Origin: Deltaproteobacteria bacterium | GTDB lineage: Bacteria > Desulfobacterota > Dissulfuribacteria > Dissulfuribacterales > QOAL01 | Reading direction: 5' to 3' | NCBI GenBank assembly: GCA_015486425.1 | Contig: WFRQ01000056.1 | Coordinates: forward strand, 1 to 16,261 | Length of the DNA: 16,261 nucleotides | Shown: piece by piece, positions 1-5,955 of the stretch | How the letters are laid out: every line of letters starts with the position of its first letter | Numbering within the stretch: the stretch's first letter is position 1 | The notes under the pieces: model-generated | What the model saw: only the letters and a program-made list of their open reading frames with translations | Databases searched by the model: none | Told to the model about the DNA's origin: nothing | Made by a program: the position numbers and the translations under genes

Positions 1-136
1 CCAAACTCCGGTTTGGGTACCCTCTGGTCTGAAGCTCCTGCTTCTTTCCTTATTGATACCGGAGGGGGGGCGATAACCTGTTTGCGTTTGGAAGCTGGAG
101 CTTCCATTTGTACATTCCCAAACTGGAGTTTGGGAA
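1..136. repeat. Inverted pair of two-palindrome (REP/BIME-like) units
   Basis: Four short palindromes lie in mirror order. Type A (CCAAACTC…GTTTGG) is at 1-16 and type B (GAAGCTCCTGCTTC) at 31-44. After about 45 bp, type B recurs at 90-105 and type A at 115-136, both with reversed central bases (GGAG instead of CTCC). The same A-B unit occurs once more at 4062-4109 in the forward orientation. This is seen directly. The mirror arrangement resembles bacterial interspersed mosaic elements built from REP palindromes. No REP-associated transposase is in the window, so mobility is inference. Confidence 0.75.
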
Positions 137-146
137 CAAGCGGAAC

Positions 147-179
147 AAAAAAGTCAAACAAAAACTTGACCCCTTTTTT
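147..179. repeat. A/T-flanked hairpin with GTCAA/TTGAC arms
   Basis: An A6 run, GTCAA, an 8-base spacer, TTGAC, CCC and a T6 run form an imperfect hairpin that could fold on either strand. It lies between the type A palindrome and the antitoxin relic. It could be a weak bidirectional terminator or part of the repeat cluster. The sequence alone does not decide. Confidence 0.35.
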
Positions 180-182
180 GAC

Positions 183-278
183 CCTAAGCTCAGCCTCGTT
201 GGCCTCGATCTTAGAAATGCAGCGCTCTGCTTCCTTTGTCCAAAGACGATCGATGTCCTCGTCTGCATACAGGTTGAG
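183..278 (-). pseudogene. Relic of an addiction-module antitoxin gene (Unstab_antitox type)
   Basis: Minus-strand translation of 266 down to 183 reads ADEDIDRLWTKEAERC followed by ISKIEANEAELR. This resembles the C-terminal half of small putative addiction-module antitoxins (PF09720/TIGR02574 type), which typically carry an acidic stretch, W-x-x-E-x-E-R-R and an I-E-x-G-E segment. The frame has a stop at 291-293 and no in-frame start with a ribosome site. The N-terminal half is therefore missing, and the reading frame runs on into the palindromic repeats instead of ending where the family normally ends. No toxin gene follows. The family call rests on motif similarity recalled from memory. The alternative is a chance open stretch. 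Confidence 0.45.
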
Positions 279-422
279 GCAATGTACCGCTTACCTCCTA
301 TCGCTTCCTTGCGCAGCGCAGGCGCTTGCGCCGCGTGTCAGACCCGACCGTTACCAGCCACGCCCTTGCGATTCGGATTGTCTTCCCCATGGTCGGGGTG
401 ACGGCTGCGTGATGCAGGCTGG

Positions 423-446
423 GTTTGCCCGCCATGTCGGGCAAAC
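423..446. repeat. Perfect 8-bp hairpin beside the terminator
   Basis: GTTTGCCC (423-430) pairs exactly with GGGCAAAC (439-446) across an 8-base loop. It is directly distal to the terminator of the octaheme cytochrome gene. It has no T-tract of its own. It may be a backup stem for transcripts arriving from either side. Confidence 0.5.
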
Positions 447-449
447 AAC

Positions 450-480
450 AAAAAAAGCGGCCCTGAGGCCGCTTTTTTTT
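450..480. terminator. Rho-independent terminator, bidirectional
   Basis: GCGGCC (457-462), a CTGA loop and GGCCGC (467-472) are flanked by an A-run on the left and eight T on the right, so the structure has a U-tract on either strand. It lies 24-50 bp downstream of the minus-strand octaheme cytochrome gene and is its likely terminator. Confidence 0.9.
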
Positions 481-503
481 GCTGTTTGATAATGGCAAGT
501 ATC

Positions 504-1814
504 TTATTTCTTGTGAGAAGCCCTCATCTCAGCAGCAAGCTCCTTGATATGACCAAGGTCCTCGGTCATCATGGCCCAGCCGTACCAGTAGGCATAGTCC
601 GGGTTTACATGGAAGAAACCCTGGTATGCACGCATACGGTGCTTCATGTACATCTGGAAAAGGACCTGCTCGATATATGCAGTTCCTCCGGGAAGCTCCT
701 TGTAGCTTTCAGAACCCGCTGCACTGTTATAGTCTGTCCTCATGAAATAGAGGAAATCAGGATAGGCAAAGGGCTGGTCAGCACGCTTCTTGAGGATGCC
801 GTCCTTATACAGGCCTGCAACAATCTCAATACCCTGTGCAAGAAGCCTGTCTGTCTTCTGGAGCATGGAATCACCCATGTCAAGCTGGCTCTTGGCATAA
901 CTTCTTGAGTGACACTTGCTGCATGTATCAAGCATCTTGTCACGTTCCTTCTGCCATGCCTCCTGAGTGAGCCTTGCCATGTCCACTGCCTTTACAGCCT
1001 CAAGACGTGCAGTGGGCTTTCCTGTCTCAGGGTTCAAAACGCCAAGGGCCTTTAGAATGGTTACACGGTCAGCAGCAGCCTGCTTGTCTGCAGGAAGCGG
1101 AAGCCTTACACCAAGGAAACCCCATGCGGTATGATTGTTGTGATCACCGCCCGGCATATGACAGTCCTGGCACTTGGGAGCCTGAGCATCCTTGGGAAGC
1201 TCGCCTGCCATCTTGGCAAAGTAACGGGTACCATGCTTTGAGCTGCTCCACATCTCCCACTGCGGGTGGTCATAGCCCATGTGACACTGCTGGCAGGCAC
1301 GGGGGTCCAGAGCCTCCTTCTTGGAGAAACTATGCCTTGTATGACACTCGTCACATGAGTTGTTCTGATAGCGGTATCCTGCATCATGCTGAGCCTTCTT
1401 CTGGGCCTCGGTCTTGATACCCATATTATGACAGCCACCACATCCGCGTCCGCCTTCCATAAGCTCGTCAGGCTCTACGTGGGTAATGGGAAGGGCATTC
1501 AGTGAAGTCCAGCCAAACTGGTGCTTGCCCTTTTTAAACTGATTGAACTGCTCTTCATGACACTCGGCACATTTATTCTCGTCAGGCAGTTTAACCTTGT
1601 CAACGTCCTTGGCGCTGGTGTGCGCATCTCCGTGACAGACGTCACAGGTAATGTCATTCTCTGCGTGCTTGCTGACGCTCCAGTCCTTGACCTGACCGGG
1701 GCTTACCGTCTTGTGACACTCAATACACTTGTTGGCAGCCATGGCCATGCCTGCAAAGCATAAGCTGAACAGTGCAGCCATGAACAAAGTGGTGAATCTT
1801 GAAAAACTCTTCAT
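504..1814 (-). CDS. Octaheme cytochrome c, hydroxylamine oxidoreductase (HAO)-like
   Basis: The 436-residue protein has a Sec signal peptide (about residues 1-27, ending AMA) and eight CxxCH heme sites, at C30, C57, C82, C125, C154, C174, C215 and C298. That count, spacing and the long heme-free C-terminal helical region match the octaheme HAO family, in which heme 4 is the catalytic site. Such proteins act in the periplasm and either oxidise hydroxylamine or, in many non-nitrifiers, reduce nitrite/NO/hydroxylamine. The C-terminal motif HVNPDYAYWYGW offers several tyrosines (407, 409, 411), but whether one matches the heme-crosslinking tyrosine needs an alignment, so direction of catalysis is open. 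AGGAGG lies 7 nt before the ATG. The 4Fe-4S gene upstream ends 92 bp away on the same strand, so co-transcription is likely. No NapC/NrfH-type quinol dehydrogenase is adjacent within the window. Confidence 0.9.
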   Translation of the reverse strand: MKSFSRFTTLFMAALFSLCFAGMAMAANKCIECHKTVSPGQVKDWSVSKHAENDITCDVCHGDAHTSAKDVDKVKLPDENKCAECHEEQFNQFKKGKHQFGWTSLNALPITHVEPDELMEGGRGCGGCHNMGIKTEAQKKAQHDAGYRYQNNSCDECHTRHSFSKKEALDPRACQQCHMGYDHPQWEMWSSSKHGTRYFAKMAGELPKDAQAPKCQDCHMPGGDHNNHTAWGFLGVRLPLPADKQAAADRVTILKALGVLNPETGKPTARLEAVKAVDMARLTQEAWQKERDKMLDTCSKCHSRSYAKSQLDMGDSMLQKTDRLLAQGIEIVAGLYKDGILKKRADQPFAYPDFLYFMRTDYNSAAGSESYKELPGGTAYIEQVLFQMYMKHRMRAYQGFFHVNPDYAYWYGWAMMTEDLGHIKELAAEMRASHKK

Positions 1815-1906
1815 AGTTTTCCCTCCTGATTTTAATGAATTTCCAAACGTAAATGCTTTAACACAATTTTTTACAAGCCCTGAAACTTATCAAATAAACC
1901 CGCGGA

Positions 1907-2632
1907 TTATTCACCTCCTTTTACGATTTTTCCATTTGGACTTATGACATATTTCTGTATGGCAATATTTTTGCCCGATGCCTTCAAAGCCGAATCAAGG
2001 ATACCCATCATGCTTGAGCAGCAGGGCACCTCCATAATTACACACGTAATGCTCTGGATATCCGCCTTAATGAATATATCAGTAAATTTCTTCACATAAC
2101 CCTGCTGATCATCAAATTTGGGGCAGCCAAGCATGACTACCTTGCCACTTACAAGCCTCTGGTGAAAATCAGGGTATGCAACAGCGGCACAGTCGGCAGT
2201 CACCAGCAGGTGAGAGTTTTTAAGAAACGGCGCCTCTGGAGGAATCAGCCTTATCTGAATGGGCCAGTGCCCCAGCCTTGACATGCCGGGTTCATTTATC
2301 ACAGGCTCATTTGCCTGGGCACATGAGATGGCGCCAAGATCCCTGACCTGGGCCGAAGGACATGTTGCTCCTGACGGGGCCTTGTTTTTCCCGGCAAGAT
2401 ACTCCTCCACAGCCTCCTCATCAAAATCCTCTGCCTTGCGCTCTATAATCTTCAAAGCTCCTGTAGGACAGTTGCCCAGGCAGGCTCCGAGACCATCACA
2501 GTACTTTTCCGCAACAAGTCTGGCCTTGCCATCTATGATTTCAATGGCTCCTTCTTCACACGCAGGAACACACTGGCCGCAACCGTCACACAATTCTTCA
2601 TCTATCTCTATGATTTTTCTAAGAATTTTCAT
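1907..2632 (-). CDS. 4Fe-4S binding protein with Cys-rich C-terminal domain
   Basis: The 241-residue cytoplasmic protein has no signal peptide. Residues 1-65 form a bacterial ferredoxin-like domain. Cluster 1 is canonical (C15, C18, C21, C25). The second motif is CDGLGACLGNCP, with cysteines only at 45, 51 and 55, so the second cysteine of the usual motif is replaced by Leu48. The rest contains further cysteines (91, 104, 148, 170, 197, 204, 205) in motifs such as VTADCAAVAYPDF, VMLGCPKF and EVPCCSSM, suggesting additional metal or redox centres. I chose ATG 2632 over the in-frame ATG 18 bp upstream because GAGGAG sits 6 nt before it. I recall similar proteins beside hybrid-cluster protein or nitrosative-stress genes. 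Here the neighbour is an HAO-like cytochrome, so an electron-transfer or sensing role in nitrogen redox chemistry is inferred only. Substrate and partner are unknown. Confidence 0.85.
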   Translation of the reverse strand: MKILRKIIEIDEELCDGCGQCVPACEEGAIEIIDGKARLVAEKYCDGLGACLGNCPTGALKIIERKAEDFDEEAVEEYLAGKNKAPSGATCPSAQVRDLGAISCAQANEPVINEPGMSRLGHWPIQIRLIPPEAPFLKNSHLLVTADCAAVAYPDFHQRLVSGKVVMLGCPKFDDQQGYVKKFTDIFIKADIQSITCVIMEVPCCSSMMGILDSALKASGKNIAIQKYVISPNGKIVKGGE

Positions 2633-2666
2633 AAACCGCTCCTCTTGCATTAAATTTACATAATTT

Positions 2667-2713
2667 ATCCTATTTTAGCAAGAGGCCCAGAGGAATTAAT
2701 TGACATAAGTCAT
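2667..2713 (-). promoter_or_regulatory. Candidate CRP/FNR-family operator and promoter for the 4Fe-4S/HAO unit
   Basis: Read on the minus strand, ATGACTTATGTCAA (2713-2700) is a dyad with TGAC-N4-GTCA, the same 14-bp geometry as FNR-type sites. A TAAAAT box at 2677-2672 would place the transcription start near 2665, which puts the dyad centre near -41.5. That is the classic position for FNR/CRP-type activators. HcpR/NnrR-like regulators of nitrogen-oxide genes belong to this family, but the exact regulator is inference. The dyad is one base short of perfect. Confidence 0.45.
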
Positions 2714-2765
2714 AAAACAACAACAAAAATACACCTCAATTTTCTGCTGCGTACCGCCTGCGAAA

Positions 2766-2820
2766 CGTATTTTCATTGTGCGTTATACCCGCCCAGGGAA
2801 TAACAGTTTATCCGAAAATA
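2766..2820. repeat. 55-bp dispersed repeat, copy 1
   Basis: This stretch begins CGTATTTTCA and ends GAAAATA, with a CCCGCCCAGGGAAT core. It closely matches 4143-4198 in the same orientation. The ends (TATTTTCA against TGAAAATA in copy 2) form short inverted repeats, as in a small palindromic element. It lies in the 470-bp non-coding stretch between the 4Fe-4S and SYLF genes. Confidence 0.6.
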
Positions 2821-2848
2821 GCTCAAAGCTGAAAGCTCAAGGCTGAAA
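2821..2848. repeat. Two tandem 14-bp repeats
   Basis: GCTCAAAGCTGAAA is followed at once by GCTCAAGGCTGAAA, differing at one base. They sit between the 55-bp repeat and the palindromic element. The function is unknown. They look like a short replication-slippage repeat. Confidence 0.6.
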
Positions 2849-2860
2849 GTAAAAGAAGCG

Positions 2861-3016
2861 TAACTACTTACCCCCAGGATGAATTCCTGAAACGGAGATA
2901 CGCTTTTCACGCAACGTATCCGCTCACAGGGTGTTGCAAATGCAAGACGGAGGAGGCCGAAGGCGTACTTCGAACCCCCGACAACGCCGCAGATGCTGTA
3001 GCCTGTGAGCAGATAC
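2861..3016. repeat. Palindromic MITE-like element, copy 1
   Basis: This 156-bp element starts TAACTACTTACCC and ends GAGCAGATAC. Its core (2916-3016) is a large imperfect palindrome whose ends pair: GTATC-CGCTCACAGG with CCTGTGAGC-AGATAC, one mismatched pair. An upstream hairpin (AGATACG/CGTATC) precedes the core. It is roughly 90% identical by eye to 3877-4041. The length difference of 9 bp is explained by loss of one of two adjacent GTACTTC units. It holds no gene. The structure fits a non-autonomous transposable element or a large REP-type repeat. Confidence 0.75.
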
Positions 3017-3103
3017 CCCTCTTTAATGTTAATACGCAGAACAGTTACAAATGATTTACGGCATCATCCTGTTTTTTCGGCACAGCCCCTGAAGAGTCCA
3101 TGG

Positions 3104-3673
3104 TTAGTCAATCCTGGTAATCTTGTTACCCTGCAGGCCGAGACCAGCCATTAACCCCTTTTGATTAAAGAAGAATGTATATACATCGGCCAGGGCCTTG
3201 GTAGTGGAAAGACTTCCGGACATACCATGGTCAACGACCACGACGGTTGGCCCTGTGCCAATCTCCCAGCCGTCACTCATGTCAAGGTATTCCAGTGATT
3301 TCTCTGTCATGAAAAACATGGCATAGCCAAAGGACTGCCCCCCTACCTGCAACCCGTAAGAACCGCCGATAGTTGAATAGTAACCGTTTATTCTTCCGTT
3401 CCTGAAAAGTACACCCTGACCATACTGTCCTCCCACGATGAAACCTGCCCGGTAAACCTTGGGAAATACCAGTATGGCAACGGCCTTCTGGGCCAGTTTT
3501 GCTGCAAGCGGTGAGTTGCGCAGAAGCTCATTGAGCGCCCGATAACTTTCCTGGCGTATCTCTCCCGTCGTTTTCCCTGAAATAGTATCAAAGGCCAAGG
3601 CAGAAGATGCAACTGAAGCAACCATTACCACGCACGCCATGAAAAACACGAATGATTTTACTGTACGGTTCAT
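3104..3673 (-). CDS. SYLF/YSC84-domain exported protein
   Basis: The 189-residue protein has a signal peptide (about residues 1-27, ending SSALA). The body matches the SYLF (YSC84, formerly DUF500) lipid-binding family: LAQKAVAILVFPKVYRAGFIVGGQYGQG, then YYSTIGGSYGLQVGGQSFGYAMFFM, and the C-terminal VYTFFFNQKGLMAGLGLQGNKITRI. Family members bind phosphoinositides or other lipids in eukaryotes. Bacterial exported versions are of unknown function, probably envelope-associated. I chose ATG 3673 because AAGGAG lies 9 nt upstream and the signal peptide then starts at once. An in-frame upstream ATG at 3706 lacks such a site. The gene is isolated between repeat clusters, with no clear terminator. 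Confidence 0.85.
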   Translation of the reverse strand: MNRTVKSFVFFMACVVMVASVASSALAFDTISGKTTGEIRQESYRALNELLRNSPLAAKLAQKAVAILVFPKVYRAGFIVGGQYGQGVLFRNGRINGYYSTIGGSYGLQVGGQSFGYAMFFMTEKSLEYLDMSDGWEIGTGPTVVVVDHGMSGSLSTTKALADVYTFFFNQKGLMAGLGLQGNKITRID

Positions 3674-3844
3674 TACCAAATACTCCTTGTTTCTTAATGC
3701 ACTCAAGATGCAATCCGTTAATTCCTGACAGCCTTGCCGCTGCCCGCAAACGCCAGCCCACTGTAACTGTCAGTCATGTCTGATTATACAGAGAGGACCG
3801 GCACAAATCACTCACATGCCACCCGGGCAGTTGACTTTCACCCA

Positions 3845-3873
3845 AATTGAACGTTTCAAAATGTAAAAAATCA
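3845..3873 (-). repeat. 29-nt conserved intergenic motif, copy 1
   Basis: On the minus strand this reads TGATTTTTTACATTTTGAAA and continues into CGTTCAATT. The same motif occurs at 5435-5463 on the plus strand with only a few changes. It contains the palindrome TTGAA-CGT-TTCAA. It lies 4 bp from the start of the MITE-like element and about 170 bp upstream of the SYLF gene. It may be a regulatory site or part of another repeat. Confidence 0.55.
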
Positions 3874-3876
3874 TTA

Positions 3877-4041
3877 TAACTACTTACCCACAAGGCTGAA
3901 TTCCTGAAACAGAGATACGCTTTTCACGCAACGTATCTGCTCACAGGGTGCTGCAGATGCAAGGCGGAGGGGGCGAAGGCGTACTTCCCGTACTTCGAGC
4001 CCCCGACAACGCCGCAGATGCTGTACCCTAGGAGCAGATAC
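3877..4041. repeat. Palindromic MITE-like element, copy 2
   Basis: This is the 165-bp sister of 2861-3016, in the same orientation. The terminal arms GTATCTGCTC (3933) and GAGCAGATAC (4032-4041) pair perfectly. Inside them AGGGT pairs with ACCCT and GAGGGGGCGAAG with CTTCGAGCCCCC, around a GTACTTCCCGTACTTC centre. No protein is plausible here. Open frames crossing it are by-products of the repeat. Confidence 0.75.
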
Positions 4042-4061
4042 AAAGAAGCTATTATTTGCTG

Positions 4062-4109
4062 GTTCCCAAACTCCAGTTTGGGAACTATGAACCGGAAGCT
4101 CCTGCTTCC
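4062..4109. repeat. REP-like A-B palindrome unit
   Basis: GTTCCCAAACTC…GTTTGGGAAC (4062-4085) is a near-perfect 24-bp palindrome, followed 8 bp later by GGAAGCTCCTGCTTCC (4094-4109). It is the same two-palindrome unit as at 1-44 and, inverted, at 90-136. It follows the MITE-like element within 21 bp. Confidence 0.75.
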
Positions 4110-4142
4110 CTTGCACTCATACAATGTCACACACAGCAAGAG

Positions 4143-4198
4143 CGTATTTTCAATGTCCGTTATGCCCGCCCGGGGAATGGCGGTCACCGTGAAAATAC
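4143..4198. repeat. 55-bp dispersed repeat, copy 2
   Basis: This matches 2766-2820: CGTATTTTCA, then CGTTATGCCCGCCCGGGGAAT, ending GTGAAAATAC. The terminal GTATTTTCA and TGAAAATAC are a perfect 9-bp inverted repeat. The 713-bp gap 3674-4386 holds this repeat, the 29-nt motif, MITE copy 2, the A-B palindromes and a terminator. I see no gene in it. Confidence 0.6.
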
Positions 4199-4273
4199 AC
4201 GGAGTTTTAACTTGTACTTTTCATGAAAGGGAATGTTACACTGCGTGGAAAGCAGATTAAAATTATAAACATT

Positions 4274-4318
4274 AAAATTACGGCCAGGGCACGACCATTG
4301 ACCCTGGCCATAATTTTG
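4274..4318. terminator. Rho-independent terminator
   Basis: GGCCAGGG (4282-4289) pairs with CCCTGGCC (4302-4309) across a 12-base loop, with AAAATTA on one side and TAATTTT on the other. It therefore works best for minus-strand transcripts from the lipoprotein gene that ends at 4387, and possibly in both directions. Confidence 0.75.
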
Positions 4319-4386
4319 TATTTTGAGGTTCTATTAACTCTGTCAGATTCATTCAGGAGAACGAATAAATCTGAATCCTGCACGTG

Positions 4387-5184
4387 CTACTTTTCCAGCG
4401 TGGCGTCTTCCACTATCACAGCATAGTGATAGCCATAGCCAAAATCCTTCTCCTTGGTAAGCTTTCCTGTAACAGTTACCACATCACCGGCCTGGGGAGA
4501 GGCCTTGGTTGTAACAGTAAGGTCAAAGTTACCCTTGTCCACTGAACCAGTGCCGTCCTGGATGTGAATCCAGTTCTTACCCATTATATTGCTGGATACC
4601 TTTACTATCTTTCCTCTGACCTTTATGGTTTTGCCATTTAATTCACCGGCATTTTTATAAATTTCTTCTATGGTATAGGCATTTTCTCCCTTTGCCTTCT
4701 CTACCTTAACGCCCTGATCAAGGGGAGCTACCGTCTTGCCATGTGATGCAGCGGAACCCATGGCGCCGTGCGGACTCGCGCCCATACCGCCCTGAGCCCC
4801 ACCACCCTCAACAGGGCCGGGTGAAAAAATTATGGATTCAAAGGTACGGTTAAGTGTCTTGCTGTGGAAATTATGCATCTCATTTCCAGGCATCAGCACA
4901 ACATCATCGCCCACCTTAACCTGCATCTGAGGGACAGCTACCCAAATCTTGTCTTTTCCGATTTCAAGCAGCATGTACGTATATCCACCGCTGTTCATGG
5001 TCTCTGCCACATGCCCGCCAAGAAATTCCGGCCCGGATGCGTGTTTCTTCATGGCAGTGGTCTTTTCAGCAGCCTTCTTGTGAGCAGGCGTACTGGCTGG
5101 CTCATTGCTGCAGCCAGCGAAGAACATTATAAGCACGGCTGCGAAAAGCATCGGTAATATTTTTACGTTGAAAATTAATTTCAT
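4387..5184 (-). CDS. Lipoprotein with NrfJ-like and OB-fold domains
   Basis: The 265-residue protein has a lipoprotein-type signal: a hydrophobic stretch ending FFAGC, with Cys25 as the lipid anchor. The first domain (about 52-122) matches the NrfJ-related family: GYTYMLLE, IWVAVPQMQVKVGDDV, MHNFHSKTLNRTFESIIF. A Gly/Ala/Met/His-rich linker (123-155) follows. The second domain (about 168-265) is an OB-fold of the tRNA_anti-like type: VRGKIVKVSSNIMGKNWIHI, then QDGTG and DVVTVTGKL. NrfJ-type genes accompany cytochrome c nitrite reductase loci in some bacteria, but the biochemical role of the family is unclear. An envelope or periplasmic location is likely. ATG 5184 is preferred because GAGG lies 7 nt upstream. 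The in-frame ATG at 5208 would extend the basic N-terminus by eight residues. Confidence 0.8.
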   Translation of the reverse strand: MKLIFNVKILPMLFAAVLIMFFAGCSNEPASTPAHKKAAEKTTAMKKHASGPEFLGGHVAETMNSGGYTYMLLEIGKDKIWVAVPQMQVKVGDDVVLMPGNEMHNFHSKTLNRTFESIIFSPGPVEGGGAQGGMGASPHGAMGSAASHGKTVAPLDQGVKVEKAKGENAYTIEEIYKNAGELNGKTIKVRGKIVKVSSNIMGKNWIHIQDGTGSVDKGNFDLTVTTKASPQAGDVVTVTGKLTKEKDFGYGYHYAVIVEDATLEK

Positions 5185-5515
5185 CTTATTCCTCACTTTA
5201 CTCTTCATTTTATTCCCACAGGGACTATAATTTGTGAATGGTATTTGATTTACGAACTGATTAACGGAATTGTCTGTAGATGCGGAACTACACGGCCATT
5301 ATGACAGCCCATCACTCAAAGCCGTCCTGATTTGTGGATTCTTTTTAGTCGTTTTAATATATCAAGTCAATACAGTTGACAATGCAATCAGGCTCAACTC
5401 GCTGACAGACTACTGTTTAATGTCTTTATAAAAATGATTTTCCACATTTTGAAACGCTCAATTATACCATCCTCAGGAGTACATAAAACGACGTAACATG
5501 TCGATTTGAAGGTTA
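5185..5515. other. 331-bp divergent intergenic region
   Basis: This spacer must contain the promoters of the minus-strand lipoprotein gene and of the plus-strand arfB-DUF4139 unit. I see no gene in it. Its one distinctive element is the 29-nt motif at 5435-5463. No convincing -35/-10 pair stands out on either strand. Confidence 0.5.
5435..5463 (+). repeat. 29-nt conserved intergenic motif, copy 2
   Basis: TGATTTTCCACATTTTGAAA followed by CGCTCAATT matches the minus strand of 3873-3845 at all but three or so positions. Here it is not next to a MITE-like element, so the motif is not simply the edge of that element. It lies 53 bp before arfB. Confidence 0.55.
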
Positions 5516-5938
5516 ATGTTCAAAATTTCACCCACAGTCGCAATCCCGGAATCTGAAATAACCATTGAAGGGGTAAGGGCAGGAGGTCCTGGAGGGCAGA
5601 ATGTCAACAAGGTCTCCTCAGCAATTCATCTGCGCTTTGACATCAAGGCGTCATCACTGCCCCAGGAGTACAAACAGCGCCTTCTGAGCCTTGGTGACAG
5701 GCGTGTCACAAGAGACGGAGTGCTTGTGATAAAGGCCAGGCGTTTCAGGTCAAGGGAACTCAACCGCCAGGATGCACTGGAGAGACTCAGAGAGTTTATC
5801 AGACGCGGGGCGCCATCAAAACACCCTGTGCGCAAACTCACGCGGCCTACACTCTCGGCCAGAAAAAAACGCCTTGAAAAAAAACGCAGACGCGGGAAGA
5901 TAAAGCAGTTACGAAAGAAAATTTATGACCTCAGTTGA
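5516..5938 (+). CDS. arfB: Alternative ribosome-rescue factor ArfB (peptidyl-tRNA hydrolase)
   Basis: The 140-residue protein lines up end to end with E. coli ArfB/YaeJ: VAIPESEITIEGVRAGGPGGQ, then NVNKVSSAIHLRFDIKASSL, with the catalytic GGQ at residues 26-28. The basic C-terminal tail (about 105-136, rich in Lys/Arg) is the part that enters the empty mRNA channel of stalled ribosomes. The protein hydrolyses peptidyl-tRNA on non-stop complexes. It lacks the large N-terminal domain of RF1/RF2, so it is not a normal release factor. The ATG matches the family start, although its AAGG site is close (3 nt). The DUF4139 gene starts 17 bp after the stop on the same strand, so the two are probably co-transcribed. 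Confidence 0.93.
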   Translation: MFKISPTVAIPESEITIEGVRAGGPGGQNVNKVSSAIHLRFDIKASSLPQEYKQRLLSLGDRRVTRDGVLVIKARRFRSRELNRQDALERLREFIRRGAPSKHPVRKLTRPTLSARKKRLEKKRRRGKIKQLRKKIYDLS

Positions 5939-5955
5939 AGTTTAAGGAGAATATT

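Noticed and set aside
13..489. Plus-strand open frame of 158 codons at the left edge
   Set aside because: It crosses palindromic repeats, a terminator and an antitoxin relic on the other strand. It has no family resemblance and no ribosome site.
3880..4260. Overlapping open frames in the repeat cluster, some containing VPKLEFGN
   Set aside because: They translate the A-type palindrome and the MITE-like element. Such peptides are repeat by-products.
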